From contig CM026403.1 in assembly GCA_014843695.1 (NCBI GenBank), positions 44,795,516 to 44,859,515 on the forward strand: a DNA stretch of 64,000 bases, read 5' to 3'. Shown here piece after piece: positions 12,282-24,602 of this stretch. Source of the DNA: Archivesica marissinica (lineage: Eukaryota; Mollusca; Bivalvia; Venerida; Vesicomyidae). Each line of letters begins with the position of its first letter. Within the stretch, counting starts at the first letter, position 1. Made by a program: the position numbers and the translations under genes. The notes beneath the pieces are model-generated. The model searched no databases and was not told the origin of the DNA. It was given only the letters and a program-made list of their open reading frames with translations.

Positions 12282-13728
12282 CAGGGGCGGCGCCAGGGGG
12301 GGTTCGGGGAGGTGCGAACGAACCCCCTTTTTCAGTTAATGATGTACGATCATATGATGAAACCCAGCTCAAGGAATACTTCATATCATCATCACCAGTC
12401 GCAAAATGAGATGATTCATTTGATTGGCCACTCCATCATCCAAGCAGATATTATTACAGAGATTAAGAAATCAGGTTTTCACACTGTAATGGTGGATGAG
12501 GTAACATCAAGCAATGATGAAATTCTATCAGTTTGCTTTCGCTTTGTAGACGAAGAGAAACAGATACGAGAGGAGTTCGTTGAGTTCATCAACATTCATA
12601 TAATTACTGGCGAAGCTATCGCTAATGCCATCCTGGAGTTCCATAAAAACGTTGGTTTGGATATGCATCAGCTTCAGGGGCAGTGTTATGATGGTGCCTC
12701 AAACCTGTCTAGCGAGAAGAAAGGCGTATCTGGAATCATTTCACAGCATGCACCAAATGCTCCATATACCCATTGCAATGGACATATTCTTAATCTTTCC
12801 ATTGCCGCTAGCTGTAAAGCTAATAACATACAGCATGTGATTGCTACCATGAAGGATGTAGCTATCTTCTTCAACTACTCTCCAAAACGGGAAAGGCTCA
12901 TAGAAATGATAGCGGAAAAACGTCACTTTCACAATGCCACCACTAGAAAAGAGATAATTGGCATGTGCAAGACCCGTTGGTCGGAGCGCAATAGCGCTTA
13001 TGAGCATTTCTACCTGGCCCTACCATTCCTGGTAGAGTGCTTTGATATCATCAGTGGTACTCACCCGGACATGGATGATTTTGATAAGGCGTTTACGGAA
13101 GGCTGGGACTCGGAATCAAAGAAAGATGCAATTGCTCACGCTAAAGCTGTGACGGATTTCGGATTTATTGTTGGTCTGCGCTGTATTACCTGTTGCACCC
13201 TCTTCACGGCGTTACCGTCTACCTTCAGGGTCGAACGATAGACATTGTAAAAGCTAACCAGTTGATTGATGAAACCGCGTCTGATATGAAAGCGACACGT
13301 GACAACGTTGAAGAAGGTTTCAAAAAGATCTACATTCAAGCCGAACGCATCGCAGAGAAACTAAACGTTGATCCGTCTTTGCCACGCATTGCCAAACGCC
13401 AGATCCATCGTCAAAATCAGCCCGCTGATACGCCAGAAGAATATTATCGCCGTACAGTTGCCATTCCACTTCTTGACTGCATCATCAATGAGATGGATAC
13501 ACGATTTAACAAACTTTCACAGAGAGCTGTGAAGCTGCTGATGTTTGTTCCTGCCATCTGTTTTACCATACATTTTGAGCTCTAGAATGCAGGAAATGCC
13601 ATTTCAGAGCTTCCAGATTTAAAAATATTTCGGGGGAGCATACCCCCGGACCCCCCTAGCGGCCTCCTGCCCTACGGGCCGTCGCACTTGTATCGAACCC
13701 CCTCCAGAAATTCATAGCGCCGCGCCTG
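12282..13728 (+). mobile_element. Decayed hAT-type DNA transposon (1.45 kb) with inverted ends and TAATA duplication
   Basis: The left end CAGGGGCGGCGCCAGG and right end CGCCGCGCCTG form imperfect terminal inverted repeats (TIRs). Both ends are flanked by TAATA (12277-12281 and 13729-13733), a candidate 5-bp target duplication. Inside is a plus-strand transposase-like frame (DUF4371/ZMYM-type hAT) broken by a frameshift. The copy is internally deleted: no N-terminal zinc finger and no C-terminal hAT dimerisation region are visible. Confidence 0.78.
12380..13590 (+). pseudogene. hAT/ZMYM-type transposase remnant (DUF4371 region), frameshifted
   Basis: The first frame, to 13241, carries family-typical signatures: a DEVTSSNDE segment where active copies have an Asp-Glu-Thr motif, GQCYDGASN, HCNGHILNLSIAASC and CKTRWSERNSAYE. 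Near 13180-13200 the frame must shift by one base to continue as LHGVTVYLQGRTIDIVKA (to about 13585), also typical of this family. The reading then ends early. What remains is the DUF4371 and central RNase-H-like region of a hAT transposase of the kind annotated as zinc finger MYM-type 1-like. The transposase would cut and rejoin DNA, but this copy cannot encode a complete enzyme. Identification rests on remembered family motifs. Confidence 0.75.
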
Positions 13729-14110
13729 TAATACAGTGTTATCCTGAAGTGGTTCGATACTGTTTGCATTAAGTTGATAGAAAATTAACAAATATATCCC
13801 TTCAAATTTAAGCTTGTATAGGCCATATCAAGTAAATTGACCTTTTAACTGATTTTCTTGAATGCAGTGAGCAAGGCAGGTAACATGACTGTTTGCGGAG
13901 CGCATGTTGCATATTTGCCTGGTTGAGGGAGGGGGGGTGGACGGACCAGTATATTGGGTCCATATGTTGGACGGGCACTGCCTTCAACTTCAATGAAAAT
14001 ACTCCACAAAATCCGCAAGCAGACATTAACTATTAACTTGTTCTCAGTGTGATGTTCCTGTGCGCTTCTGCGAATGGACCCTTTTTCCGCTGTGAATTAT
14101 TCGTTCACAT
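13729..14110. other. No gene seen
   Basis: This AT-rich spacer lies between the hAT element and the 186/192-bp satellite. Nothing is recognised. Confidence 0.3.
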
Positions 14111-17100
14111 TGTTAATATAATTATTATTATATGTAACCCATGCCTCCATTCCCAAGATACAAACCTATCCTTGTGTGTGTTATGTGTGAATTGGTTATG
14201 GGTCCACGTCTATGCATAGTCACCGGTGTCACATTCCCTAGTTAGGGCCCCAGGATCCGTTCATCAAGGTCGAATTTCTGAAATTACATAATGATATGGA
14301 AGAGCCCATAGGTAGAAAGTACAGCTTATATGTAGTGTGTGTCGATGTGTGCTAGTGTGAGGGCACGTTTGACGTCATCATGTTGTCTATCTCTGGATGT
14401 CATGTATGGGATTGTACTGCAGATGGTAACCTTGGATGCATCGCTAGTCAACCATGGCTTGGATAGAAATGGCGTTGGAGGCAATGTCTTGGCTGGGAGA
14501 TGGCTGGTGTGCTTTTGAGCAAGCTTCTTGGACTGGTGGATGAAACTGCTGCGCTTTAGACGATTCTTCGTTAGTGCCTCAACTCTCTGCTTCATCAGTT
14601 GTTCTTCCTGACATCGAAACTTCTCTGTCCGTAGAAGAATTCTTGTGTCGCGACGTTCTTGCAGTGGCTGGATGGAAGTAATTTTCTCCATGGCCTTGAT
14701 TGGAGTGCTCTTCATTGACCTGTGATCAGCCTGAGAGCCGTATTCTGGGTCCCTGACTATGGGTAGGCAGTGGTGTCACATTCCTTATTTAAGGCCCAGT
14801 GGGCCGGTCAATAAATGTCTGCTATTTGTTTCATATATATTTTAATGCAAATATTGGTATTAGAGAAGCCCATATTTTGGGTATCCATCCCCAAGGTAGA
14901 AACTTATTGGTGTATGGGTTATGTTTGTATTGGCTGTAGGTCCCTGACTATGGGTAGTCACTGGTGTCACATTCCCTATTTAGGGACCCAGTGGCCGTTC
15001 ATCAAGTTCAAATTTCGACTTTTATTTCTGAAATTACATAGTAATATGGAAGAGCCCTTATTTTGGATATCCATCCCCAAGGTAGTAACTTATTGTTGTA
15101 TGTATTATGTGTGTATTGCTTGTGGGTCCCGGACTATGGGTAGTCACTGGTGTCACATTCCTTATTTAAGGCCCAGTGGGCTGGTGAATAAATGTCGGAT
15201 GATTGTTTCATATATATTTTTACTGCAAATAGTGGTCTTAGAGAAGCCCATATTTTGGGTATACATCCCCAAGGTAGAAACTTATTGGTGAATGGGTTAT
15301 GTTTGTATTGGCTGTAGGTCCCTGACTATGGGTAGTCACTGGTGTCACATTCCCTATTTAGGGACCCAGGGGCCGGTCATCAAGTTAAAATTTCGACTTT
15401 TATTTCTGAAATTACATAGTAATATGGAAGAGCCCATATTTTGGGTATCCATCCCCAAGGTAGAAACTTATTGGTGTATGGGTTATGTTTGTATTGGCTG
15501 TAGGTCCCTGACTATGGGTAGTCACTGGTGTCACATTCCCTATTTAGGGACCCAGGGGCCGGTCATCAAGTTCAAATTTCGACTTTTATTTCTGAAATTA
15601 CATAGTAATATGGAAGAGCCCATATTTTGGGTATCCTTCCCCAAGGTAGTAACTTATTGTTGTATGTATTATGTGTGATTTGCTTGTGGGTCCCGGACTA
15701 TGGGTAGTCACTGGTGTCACATTCCTTATTTAATGCCCAGTGGGCAGGTGAATAAATGTCGGATGATTGTTTCATATATATTTTTACTACAAATAGTGGT
15801 CTTAGAGAAGCCCATATTTTGGGTATCCATCCCCAAGGTAGAAATTTATTGGTGTATGGGTTATGTTTGTATTGGTTGTAGGTCCCTGACTTTGAGTAGT
15901 CACTGGTGTCACATTCCCTATTTAGGGACCCAGGGGCCATTCATCAAGTTCAAATTTCGACTTTTATATCTGAAATTACATAGTAATATGGAAGAGCCCT
16001 TATTTTGGGTATCCATCCGCAAGGTAAAACCTTTTGTTGTAAGGGTTATGTTTGTATTGGTTGTAGGTCCCTGCATATGGGTAGTCAGTGGTGTCACATT
16101 CCTTATTTAAGGCCCAGTGGGCTGGTGAATAAATGTCGGATATTTGTTTCATATATAATTTTACGGCAAATAGTGGTATTAGAGACGCCCATATTTTGGG
16201 TATCCATCCCCAAGGTAGAAACGTATTGGTGTATGGATTATGTTTGTATTAGTTGTGGGTCCCTGCCTATGGGTAGTCAGTGGTGTCACATTCCTTATTT
16301 AAGGCCCAGTGGGCTGGTGAATAAATGTCGGATATTTGTTTCATATATAATTTTACGGCAAATAGTGGTATTAGAGAAGCCCATATTTTGGGTATCCATC
16401 CCCAAGGTAGAAACGTATTGGTGTATGGGTTATGTTTGTATTGGTTGTGGGTCCCAGACTATTGGTAGTCACTGGTGTCACATTCCCTATTTAGGGACCC
16501 AGTGGCCGTTCATCAAGTTCAAAATTCGACCTTTATTTCTGAAATTACATAGTAATATGGAAAATCCCTTATTTTGGGTATCCATCCCCAAGGTAGAACC
16601 TTAATGTTGTATGTATTATGTTTGTATTACTTGTGGGTCCCTGACAATGGGTAGTCACTGGTGTCACATTCCCTACTTAGGGACCCAGGGGCCGTTCATC
16701 AAGTTCAAATTTCGACTTTTATTTCTGAAATTACATAGTAATATGGAAGAGCCCTTATTTTGGGTATCCATCCCCAAGGTAGAAACTTATTGGTGTAAGG
16801 GTTATGTTTATATTGGTTGTGGGTCCCTGCCTATGGGTAGTCAATGGTGTCATATTCCTTATTTAAGGCCCAGTGGGCTGGTAAATAAATGTCGGATATT
16901 TGTTTCATATATAATTTTACGGCAAATAGTGGTATTAGAGAAGCCCATATTTTGGGTATCCATCCCCAAGGTAGAAACGTATTGGTGTATGGATTATGTT
17001 TGTATTGGTTGTGGGTCCCTGACTATTGGTAGTCAGTGGTGTCATATTCCTTATTTACGGCCCAGTGGGCCGGTGAATAAATGTCTGATATTTGTTTCAT

Positions 17101-17505
17101 ATATATTTTAATGTAAATATTGGCATTAGAAAATCCCATATTTTGGGTATCCATCCCCAAGGTAGACACTTATTGGTGTATGGGTTATGTTTATATTGGT
17201 TGTAGGTCCCTGCCTATGGGTAGTCACTGGTGTCACATTCCTTATTTAGGGACCCAGTGGCCGTTCATCAAGTTCAAATTTCGACTTTTATTTCTGAAAT
17301 TACATAGTAATATGGAAGAGCCCTTATTTTGGATATCCATCCCCAAGGTAGTAACTTATTGTTGTATGTATTATGTGTGTATTGCTTGTGGGTCCCGGAC
17401 TATTGGTAATCACTGGTGTCACATTCCTTATTTAATGCCCAGTGGGCTGGTGAATAAATGTCGGATGATTGTTTCATATATATTTTTACTGCAAATAGTG
17501 GTCTG
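14110..17505. repeat. Satellite of alternating 186-bp and 192-bp subunits (about 3 kb)
   Basis: All units share 'gggtatccatccccaaggta' and 'agtcactggtgtcacattcc'. Type A then has 'gttcatcaagttcaaatttc' (186 bp); type B has 'ggtgaataaatgtcggat' (192 bp). A and B are mixed in a higher-order pattern. Both lengths are multiples of three, and one plus-strand frame stays open across most of the field with only a few stops. The left part (14110-14325) is diverged and is separated by a LINE fragment. Confidence 0.9.
14326..14735 (-). mobile_element. LINE ORF2 fragment (linker between RT and RNase H)
   Basis: The minus frame reads MEKITSIQPLQERRDTRILL, LTKNRLKRSSFIHQSKKLAQ and TICSTIPYMTSRD. I recognise this as the region just before the RNase H domain of molluscan non-LTR retrotransposons that carry RNase H (I/Jockey-like group). 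Only about 130 codons remain, without catalytic residues. It sits inside the 186/192-bp satellite, so it is an insertion or a captured fragment. Family assignment is from memory. Confidence 0.6.
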
Positions 17506-20152
17506 TAGGATCAGATAGTACCCAATGTAGGATCAGATAGTACCCACTGTAAGGGTCAGATAGTACCCACTGTACCACTGTAATAGTCAGATAGTACCCA
17601 CTGTAAGGGTCAGATAGTACCCACTGTAAGGGTCAGATAGTACCCACTGTAATGGTCAGATAGTACCCAATGTAGGATCAGATAGTACCCACTGTAAGGA
17701 TCAGATAGTACCCACTGTAAGGGTCAGATAGTACCCACTGTAGGATCAGATTGTACCCACTGTAAGGGTCAGATAGCACCCACTGTAAGGGTCAGATATC
17801 ACCCACTGTAAGGGTCAGAGAGTACCCACAGTAGGATCAGATAGTACCCACTGTAAGGGTCAGATAGTACCCACTGTAAGGATCAGATAGTACCCAATGT
17901 AGGATCAGATAGTACCCAATGTAGGATCAGATAGTACCCACTGTAAGGATCAGATAGTACCCACTGTAAGGATCAGATAGTACCCAATGTAAGGATCAGA
18001 TAGTACCCAATGTAAGGATCAGATAGTACCCACTGTAAGGGTCAGATAGTACCCACTGTAGGATCAGATAGTACCCAATGTAGGATCAGATAGTACCCAC
18101 TGTAAGGATCAGATAGTACCCAATGTAAGGGTCAGATAGTACCCAATGTAGGATCAGATAGTACCCACTGTAAGGGTCAGATAGTACCCACTGTAAGGGT
18201 CAGATAGTACCCACTGTAATGGTCAGATAGTACCCAATGTAGGATCAGATAGTACCCACTGTAAGGATCAGATAGTACACACTGTAAGGGTCAGATAGTA
18301 CCCACTGTAGGATCAGATTGTACCCACTGTAAGGGTCAGATAGCACCCACTGTAAGGGTCAGATAGCACCCACTGTAAGGGTCAGATAGTACCCACAGTA
18401 GGATCAGATAGTACCCACTGTAAGGGTCAGATAGTACCCACTGTAAGGATCAGATAGTACCCAATGAAGGATCATATAGTACCCACTGTAAGGGTCAGAT
18501 AGTACCCAATGTAGGATCAGATAGTACCCAATGTAGGATCAGATAGTACCCACTGTATGGATCAGATAGTACCCAATGTAAGGGTCAGATAGTACCCAAT
18601 GTAGGATCGGATAGTACCCACTGTAAGGGTCAGATAGTACCCACTGTATGGGTCAGATAGTACCCACTGTAAGGGTCAGATAGTACCCACTGTAAGTGTC
18701 AGATAGTACCCACTGTAATGGTCAGATAATACCCAATGTAGGATCAGATAGTACCCACTGTAAGGATCAGATAGTACCCACTGTAGGATCAGATTGTACC
18801 CACTGTAAGGGTCAGATAGTACCCACTGTAGGATCAGATTGTACCCACTGTAAGGGTCAGATAGTACCCACTGTAAGGAACAGATAGTACCCAATGTAGG
18901 ATCAGATAGTACCCACTGTAAGGGTCAGATAGTACCCACTGTAGGATCAGATAGTACCCACTGTAGGATCAGATAGTACCCACTGTAAGGATCAGATAGT
19001 ACCCACTGTAAGGGTCAGATAGTACCCACTGTAAGGGTCAGATAGTACCCACTGTAAGGGTCAGATAGTACCCACTGTAAGGATCAGATAGTACCCACTG
19101 TAAGGGTCAGATAGTACCCACTGTAGGATCAGATAGTACCCACTGTAAGGGTCAGGTAGTACCCACTGTAAGGATCAGATAATACCCACTGTAAGGATCA
19201 GATAGTACCCAATGTAGGATCAGATAGTACCCACTGTAAGGGTCATATAGTACCCACTGTAAGGATCAGATAGTACCCACTGTAGGATCAGATAGTACCC
19301 ACTGTAAGGGTCAGATAGTACTTACTGTAAGGGTCAGATAGTACCCACTATAAGGATCAGATAGTACCCACTGTAAGGGTCAGATAGTACCCAATGTAGG
19401 ATCAGATAGCACCCACTGTAAAGGTCAGATAGTACCCACTGTAGGATCAGATAGTACCCACTGTAAGGGTCAGATAGTACCCACTGTAAGGGTTAGATAG
19501 TACCCAATGTAAGGGTCAGATAGTACCCACTGTAATAGTCAGATAGTACCCACTGTAGGATCAGATTGTACCCACTGTATGGATCAGATAGTACCCACTG
19601 TAGGATCAGATAGTACCCACTGTATGGATCAGATAGTACCCACTGTAAGGATCAGATAGTACCCACTGTAGGATCATATAGTACCCACTGTAAGGGTCAG
19701 ATAGTACCCACTGTAAGGATCAGATAGTACCCACTGTAGGATCATATAGTACCCACTCTAAGGGTCAGATAGTACCCACTGTAAGGATCAGATAGTACCC
19801 ACTGTAGGATCATATAGTACCCACTCTAAGGGTCAGATAGTACCCACTGTAGGATCAGATAGTACCCATTGTAAGGGTCAGATTGTACCCACTGTAAGGG
19901 TCAGATAGTACCCACTGTTGGATCAGATAGTACCCATTGTAAGGGTCAGATTGTACCCACTGTAAGGGTCAGATAGTACCCACTGTTGGATCAGATAGTA
20001 CCCACTGTAAGGGTCAGATAGTACCCACTGTACGGGTCAGATAGTACCCACTGTAAGGGTCTGATAGTACCCACTGTAAGGGTCAGATAGTACCCACTGT
20101 AGGATCAGATAGTACCCACTGTAAGGGTCAGATAGTACCCACTCTAAGGTCA
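17506..20152. repeat. 22/23-bp satellite, about 115 copies (2.6 kb)
   Basis: The unit is 'gatcagatagtacccactgt' plus 'ag' or 'aagg'. Variants with 'gggtcagat' alternate with 'gatcagat'. A repeated block of several units shows higher-order duplication (17580-17830 resembles 18180-18430). It starts directly inside a B unit of the preceding satellite (after 'gcaaatagtggtct'). Confidence 0.95.
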
Positions 20153-20660
20153 GATATGTGTATATTTAGCCGGATTATAGATTTATAAACCATGGCTGTG
20201 TATTTGAGTCGGATTATAGATTTATAAACCATGGCTGTGTATATTGAGCCGGATTATAGATTTATAAACCATGGCTGTGTATATGAGTCGGATTATAGAT
20301 TTATAAACCATGGCTGTGTATATGAGCCAGATTTATATCATGGCTGTGTATATGAGCTGGATTTATAAGCCATTGCTGTGTATATGAGCCGGATTATAGA
20401 TTTATAAACCATGGCTCTGTAAATGAGCCTGATTTATACCATGGCTGTGTATATGAGCTGGATTTATAAGCCATTGCTGTGTATATGAGCCGGATTATAG
20501 ATTTATAAACCATGGCTGTGTATATTGAGCCGGATTATAGATTTATAAACCATGGCTGTGTATATTGAGCCGGATTATAGATTTATAAACCATGGCTGTG
20601 TAAATGAGCTTGATTTATACCATGGCTGTGTAGATAAGCCGGATTATAGATTTATACTCA
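20150..20660. repeat. About 39-bp repeat, about 13 copies, two variants
   Basis: The core is 'ggattatagatttataaacc' followed by 'atggctgtgtatatgagcc'. A shorter variant ('gatttataccatggctgtg') is interspersed. Confidence 0.9.
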
Positions 20661-21575
20661 TTTATTGTGTTGACTCGCATGGGGAGTCCAGTGATTTATT
20701 GTGTTGACTTGCATGGGGAGTCCAGAGATTTATTGTGTTGACTTGCATGGGGAGTCCAGTGATTTATTGTGTTGACTTGCATGGGGCGTCCAGTGATTTA
20801 TTGTGTTGACTTGCATGGGGAGTCCAGTGATTTATTGTGTTGACTTGCATGGGGAATCCAGTGATTTATTGTGTTGACTTGCATGGGGAGTCCAGTGATT
20901 TATTGTGTTGACTTGCATGGGGAGCCCAGTGATTTATTGTGTTGACTTGCATGGGGAGCCCAGTGATTTATTGTGTTAACATGCATGGGGAGCCCAGTGA
21001 TTTATTGTGTTGACTTGCATGGGGAGCCCAGAGATTTATTGTGCTAACATGCATGGGGAGCCCAGTGATTTATTGTGTTGACTTGCATGGGGAGCCCAGT
21101 GATTTATTGTGTTGACTTGCATGGGGAGCCCAGTGATTTATTGTGTTGACTTGCATGGCGAGCCCAGTGATTTATTGTGTTGACTTGCATGGGGAGCCCA
21201 GCAATTTATTGTGTTGACTTGCATGGGGAACCCAGTGATTTATTGTATTGACTTGCATGTGTAGCCCAGAGATTTATTGTGTTGACTTGCATGGGGAACC
21301 CAGTGATTTATTGTGTTAACATGCATGGGGAGCCCAGAGATTTATTGTGTTGACTTGCATGGGTAGCATCGAGATTTATTGTGTTGGCTTGCATGGGGAG
21401 CCCAGAGATTTATTGTGTTGACTTGCATGGGTAGCACAGATATGTATTGTGTTAACATGCATGGGGAGCCCAGAGATTTATTGTGTTGACTTGCATGGGT
21501 AGCACAGATATTTATTGTGTTAACATGCATGGGGAGCCCAGTGATTTATTGTGTTGACTTGCATGGGGAGCCCAG
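20655..21575. repeat. 34-bp satellite, about 27 copies
   Basis: The unit contains 'gatttattgtgttgacttgc' followed by 'atggggagcccagt'. The left units have 'gagtccagt' and the right units 'gagcccag', so the variant composition shifts along the array. Confidence 0.95.
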
Positions 21576-21770
21576 CCTGACATTTCGAATGCCTGCATTA
21601 TTTGTTTTATATCTTTGTTAATGAATAATGATATTTCATGCCTGTAATTGGTAGCAGATCTGTGATAGCACAAAATGTATACAAAATATAAAATAATATA
21701 AATAAATCTTTTTTTACACCTTTAAAATCATGTAGTTAGTTGGAAAGAGAAATGAGACGTACACTCTCAC
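21576..21770. other. Unique AT-rich spacer
   Basis: No gene is seen. It separates the 34-bp satellite from a SINE. Confidence 0.3.
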
Positions 21771-21771
21771 A

Positions 21772-22060
21772 GATGGAGATGTAGTCCAGTGGTAACACGC
21801 TGGACTTGTAATCCAGGGATCGCAGGTTCGATCCCCCGTCTGACCATAATAAAATTAACAGTCTTTCAGATGGGACGTTAAACCGAGATCTCGTGTCGGT
21901 GCTGTACACCGTGCACGTAAAAGAACCAGAGTAGACTGGAATTGGGTCTCTATCTGTGTCATTGCACTATCCTCCAAAAATCTAAAATGACTAATCTCTT
22001 CAGGAGGCGTCGCTCATATGGGCAACCGGTAGCGACGATAAATAAGCGTAAAACACACAC
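21772..22060 (+). mobile_element. SINE family A, near full length (tRNA-Thr-like head)
   Basis: The head 'tagtccagtggtaacacgct' (A box) and 'gcaggttcgatcccccgt' (B box) form a tRNA-like fold whose anticodon loop would read Thr in several copies. The central part 'gatgggacgttaaaccgaga' matches a conserved SINE central domain seen across many animals. The tail ends 'agcgacgataaataagcgta'. At least ten copies or fragments of this family lie in the window. Confidence 0.85.
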
Positions 22061-22154
22061 AGACGTACACTTGGATATTCTAATGACATAGTGCCACTTC
22101 TAATGCATATGGGATCTTACATGAGTGGTGATTTCATACGATATTTTATGTACC

Positions 22155-23200
22155 GGTAACTATTTTCGGGATGGTAAGGAAACAAGTATCCCGGTAGTGA
22201 GTATGTTTAACAGTAGGATGTTCTCAGAGGGGATGGTAAGGAAACAAGTCTCCCGGTAGTGAGTATGTTTAACAGTAGGATGTTCTCAGAGGGGATGGTA
22301 AGGAAACAAGTATCCCGGAAGTGAGTATGTTTAACAGTAGGATGTTCTCAGAGGGGATGGTAAGGAAAGAAGTATCCCGGTAGTGAGTATGTTTAACAGT
22401 AGGATTTTCTCAGAGGGGATGGTAAGGAAACAAGTTTCCCGGTAGTGAGTATGTTTAACAGTAGGATGTTCTCAGAGGGGATGGTAAGGAAACAAGTATC
22501 CCGGTAGTGAGTATGTTTAACAGTAGGATGTTCTCAGAGGGGATGGTAAGGAAACAAGTATCCCGGTAGTGAGTATGTTTAACAGTAGGATGTTCTCAGA
22601 GGGGATGGTAAGGAAACTAAGATTCCCGGTAGTGGGTATGTTTAACAGTAGGATGTTCTCAGAGGGGATGGTAAGGAAACAAGTTTCCCGGTAGTGAGTA
22701 TGTTTAACAGTAGGATGTTCTCAGAGGGGATGGTAAGGAAACAAGCGTCCCGGTAGTGAGTATGTTTAACAGTAGGATGTTCTCAGAGGGGATGGTAAGG
22801 AAACAAGTTTCCCGGTAGTGAGTATGTTTAACAGTAGGATGTTCTCAGAGGGGATGGTAAGGAAACAAGTTTCCCGGTAGTGAGGATGTTTAACAGTAGG
22901 ATGTTCTCAGAGGGGATGGTAAGGAAACAAGTTTCCCGGTAGTGAGGATGTTTAACAGTAGGATGTTCTCAGAGGGGATGGTAAGGAAACAAGTTTCCCG
23001 GTAGTGAGTATGTTTAATAGTAGGATGTTCTCAGAGGGGATGGTAAGGAAACAAGCGTCCCGGTAGTGAGTATGTTTAACAGTAGGATGTTCTCAGAGGG
23101 GATGGTAAGGAAACAGGTTTCCCGGTAGTGAGTATGTTTAACAGTAGGATGTTCTCAGAGGGGATTGTAAGGAAACAAGTTTCCCGGAAGTGAGTATGTT
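22155..23200. repeat. 62-bp satellite, about 16 copies
   Basis: The unit contains 'gatggtaaggaaacaagt', 'cccggtagtgagtatgttta' and 'acagtaggatgttctcagag'. Copies are very similar, which implies recent homogenisation. Confidence 0.95.
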
Positions 23201-23985
23201 TAGCGGTATGATGTACTTGGATAAGGGATGCTAAGGAGACGAGACTCCCGGAAGTGAGTATGTTTAACGGCATGATGTACTTGGATAAGGGATGCTAAGG
23301 AGACGAGACTCCCGGAAGTGAGTATGTTTAACGGTATGGTGTACTTGGATAAGGGATGCTAAGGAGACGAGACGACCGGACGTGAGTTTGTTTAACGGTA
23401 TGATGTACTTGGATAAGGGATGCTAAGGAGACGAGACGACCGGAAGTGAGTATGTTTAACGGTATGATGTACTTGGATAAGGGATGCTAAGGAGACGAGA
23501 CGACCGGAAGTGAGTATGTTTAACGGTATGATGTACTTGGATACGCGATGCTAAGGAGACGAGAGGACCGGAAGTGAGTATGTTTAACGGTATGATGTAC
23601 TTGGATAAGGGATGCTAAGGAGATGAGACTCCCGGAAGTGAGTATGTTTAACGGTATGATGTACTTGGATAAGGTATGCTAAGGAGACTAGACGACCGGA
23701 AGTGAGTATGTTTAACGGTATGATGTACTTGGATAAGGGATGCTAAGGAGACGAGACTCCCGGAAGTGAGTATGTTTAACGGTATGATTTACTTGGATAA
23801 GGTATGCTAAGGAGACGAGACGACCGGAAGTAAGTATGTTTAACGGTATGATGTACTTGGATAAGGGATGCTAAGGAGACGAGACTCCCGGAAGTGAGTA
23901 TGTTTAACGGTATGATGTACTTGGATAAGGGATGCTAAGGAGACGACCGGAAGTGAGTATGTTAGAAAGAGGCGTGCCATTGGAA
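23190..23985. repeat. 64-bp satellite related to the 62-bp one, about 12 copies
   Basis: The unit contains 'gatgctaaggagacgagac', 'ccggaagtgagtatgtttaa' and 'cggtatgatgtacttggata'. It shares the 'gtgagtatgttta' part with the neighbouring 62-bp array but has a different half. The switch happens within one unit near 23200. Confidence 0.93.
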
Positions 23986-24369
23986 ATGGACTTTATTGAT
24001 ACCAGTCTCTCAGTAGTGAGTATGTACAAGTATAGGGTGTTGCAAATTTAAATACCCGTGGTATTACTGTGCTCCAAAAGGTGAGCAGGTTGCATACTGC
24101 TTTATTTCAAGAATTCAACAGTTTAATCAAAGAATTCAACAGTTTAAATAAAGTGTCAGTATATGATATAAATGTCGTCTGTTGGCTGGGCTTGAACAGA
24201 ATATAAAGTCGGTAACAATTCGACTGTGCGAGAATTGGAAGCCGTTCATAAGGTGTTGCTACCTCATGGACTAGATATGTATATTTTAGTAGGCACGTTG
24301 AAATGCACTAGCAAGTGTAAGCCTAAGGCACAATTAAACGTTTCCTAGTAACAAGAGTATTATTTAAAA

Positions 24370-24602
24370 CACAGGGATTCGGCACGTTTGGGGGTACTAG
24401 TATATATATTTAAGTACAGTGATTCTACTCTGTGGGATGTCAGATTTCGCACCGGGATAGGCGTTATATTTGGACAGATGTGTACAAAATTGTTTCAGGT
24501 AGGGCCATTTTACTGATCGATGCGAAATCTGACATCCCACAGAGTAGAATCCCTGTACTTAAATATATATACTAGTACCCCCAAACGTGCCGAATCCCTG
24601 TG
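24370..24602. mobile_element. Fold-back MITE (233 bp) with about 85-bp inverted repeats and 8-bp target duplication
   Basis: The left end 'cacagggattcggcacgttt' and right end 'aaacgtgccgaatccctgtg' are inverse copies that extend for about 85 bases each. ATTTAAAA flanks both ends (24362-24369 and 24603-24610). An 8-bp duplication fits hAT-like transposition. There is no coding capacity. A one-armed relative lies at 59752-59908. Confidence 0.88.

Noticed and set aside
21772..21842. Genuine tRNA gene
   Set aside because: The tRNA-like part is the head of a dispersed SINE with a body and tail, present in many diverged copies. No independent tRNA gene is seen.
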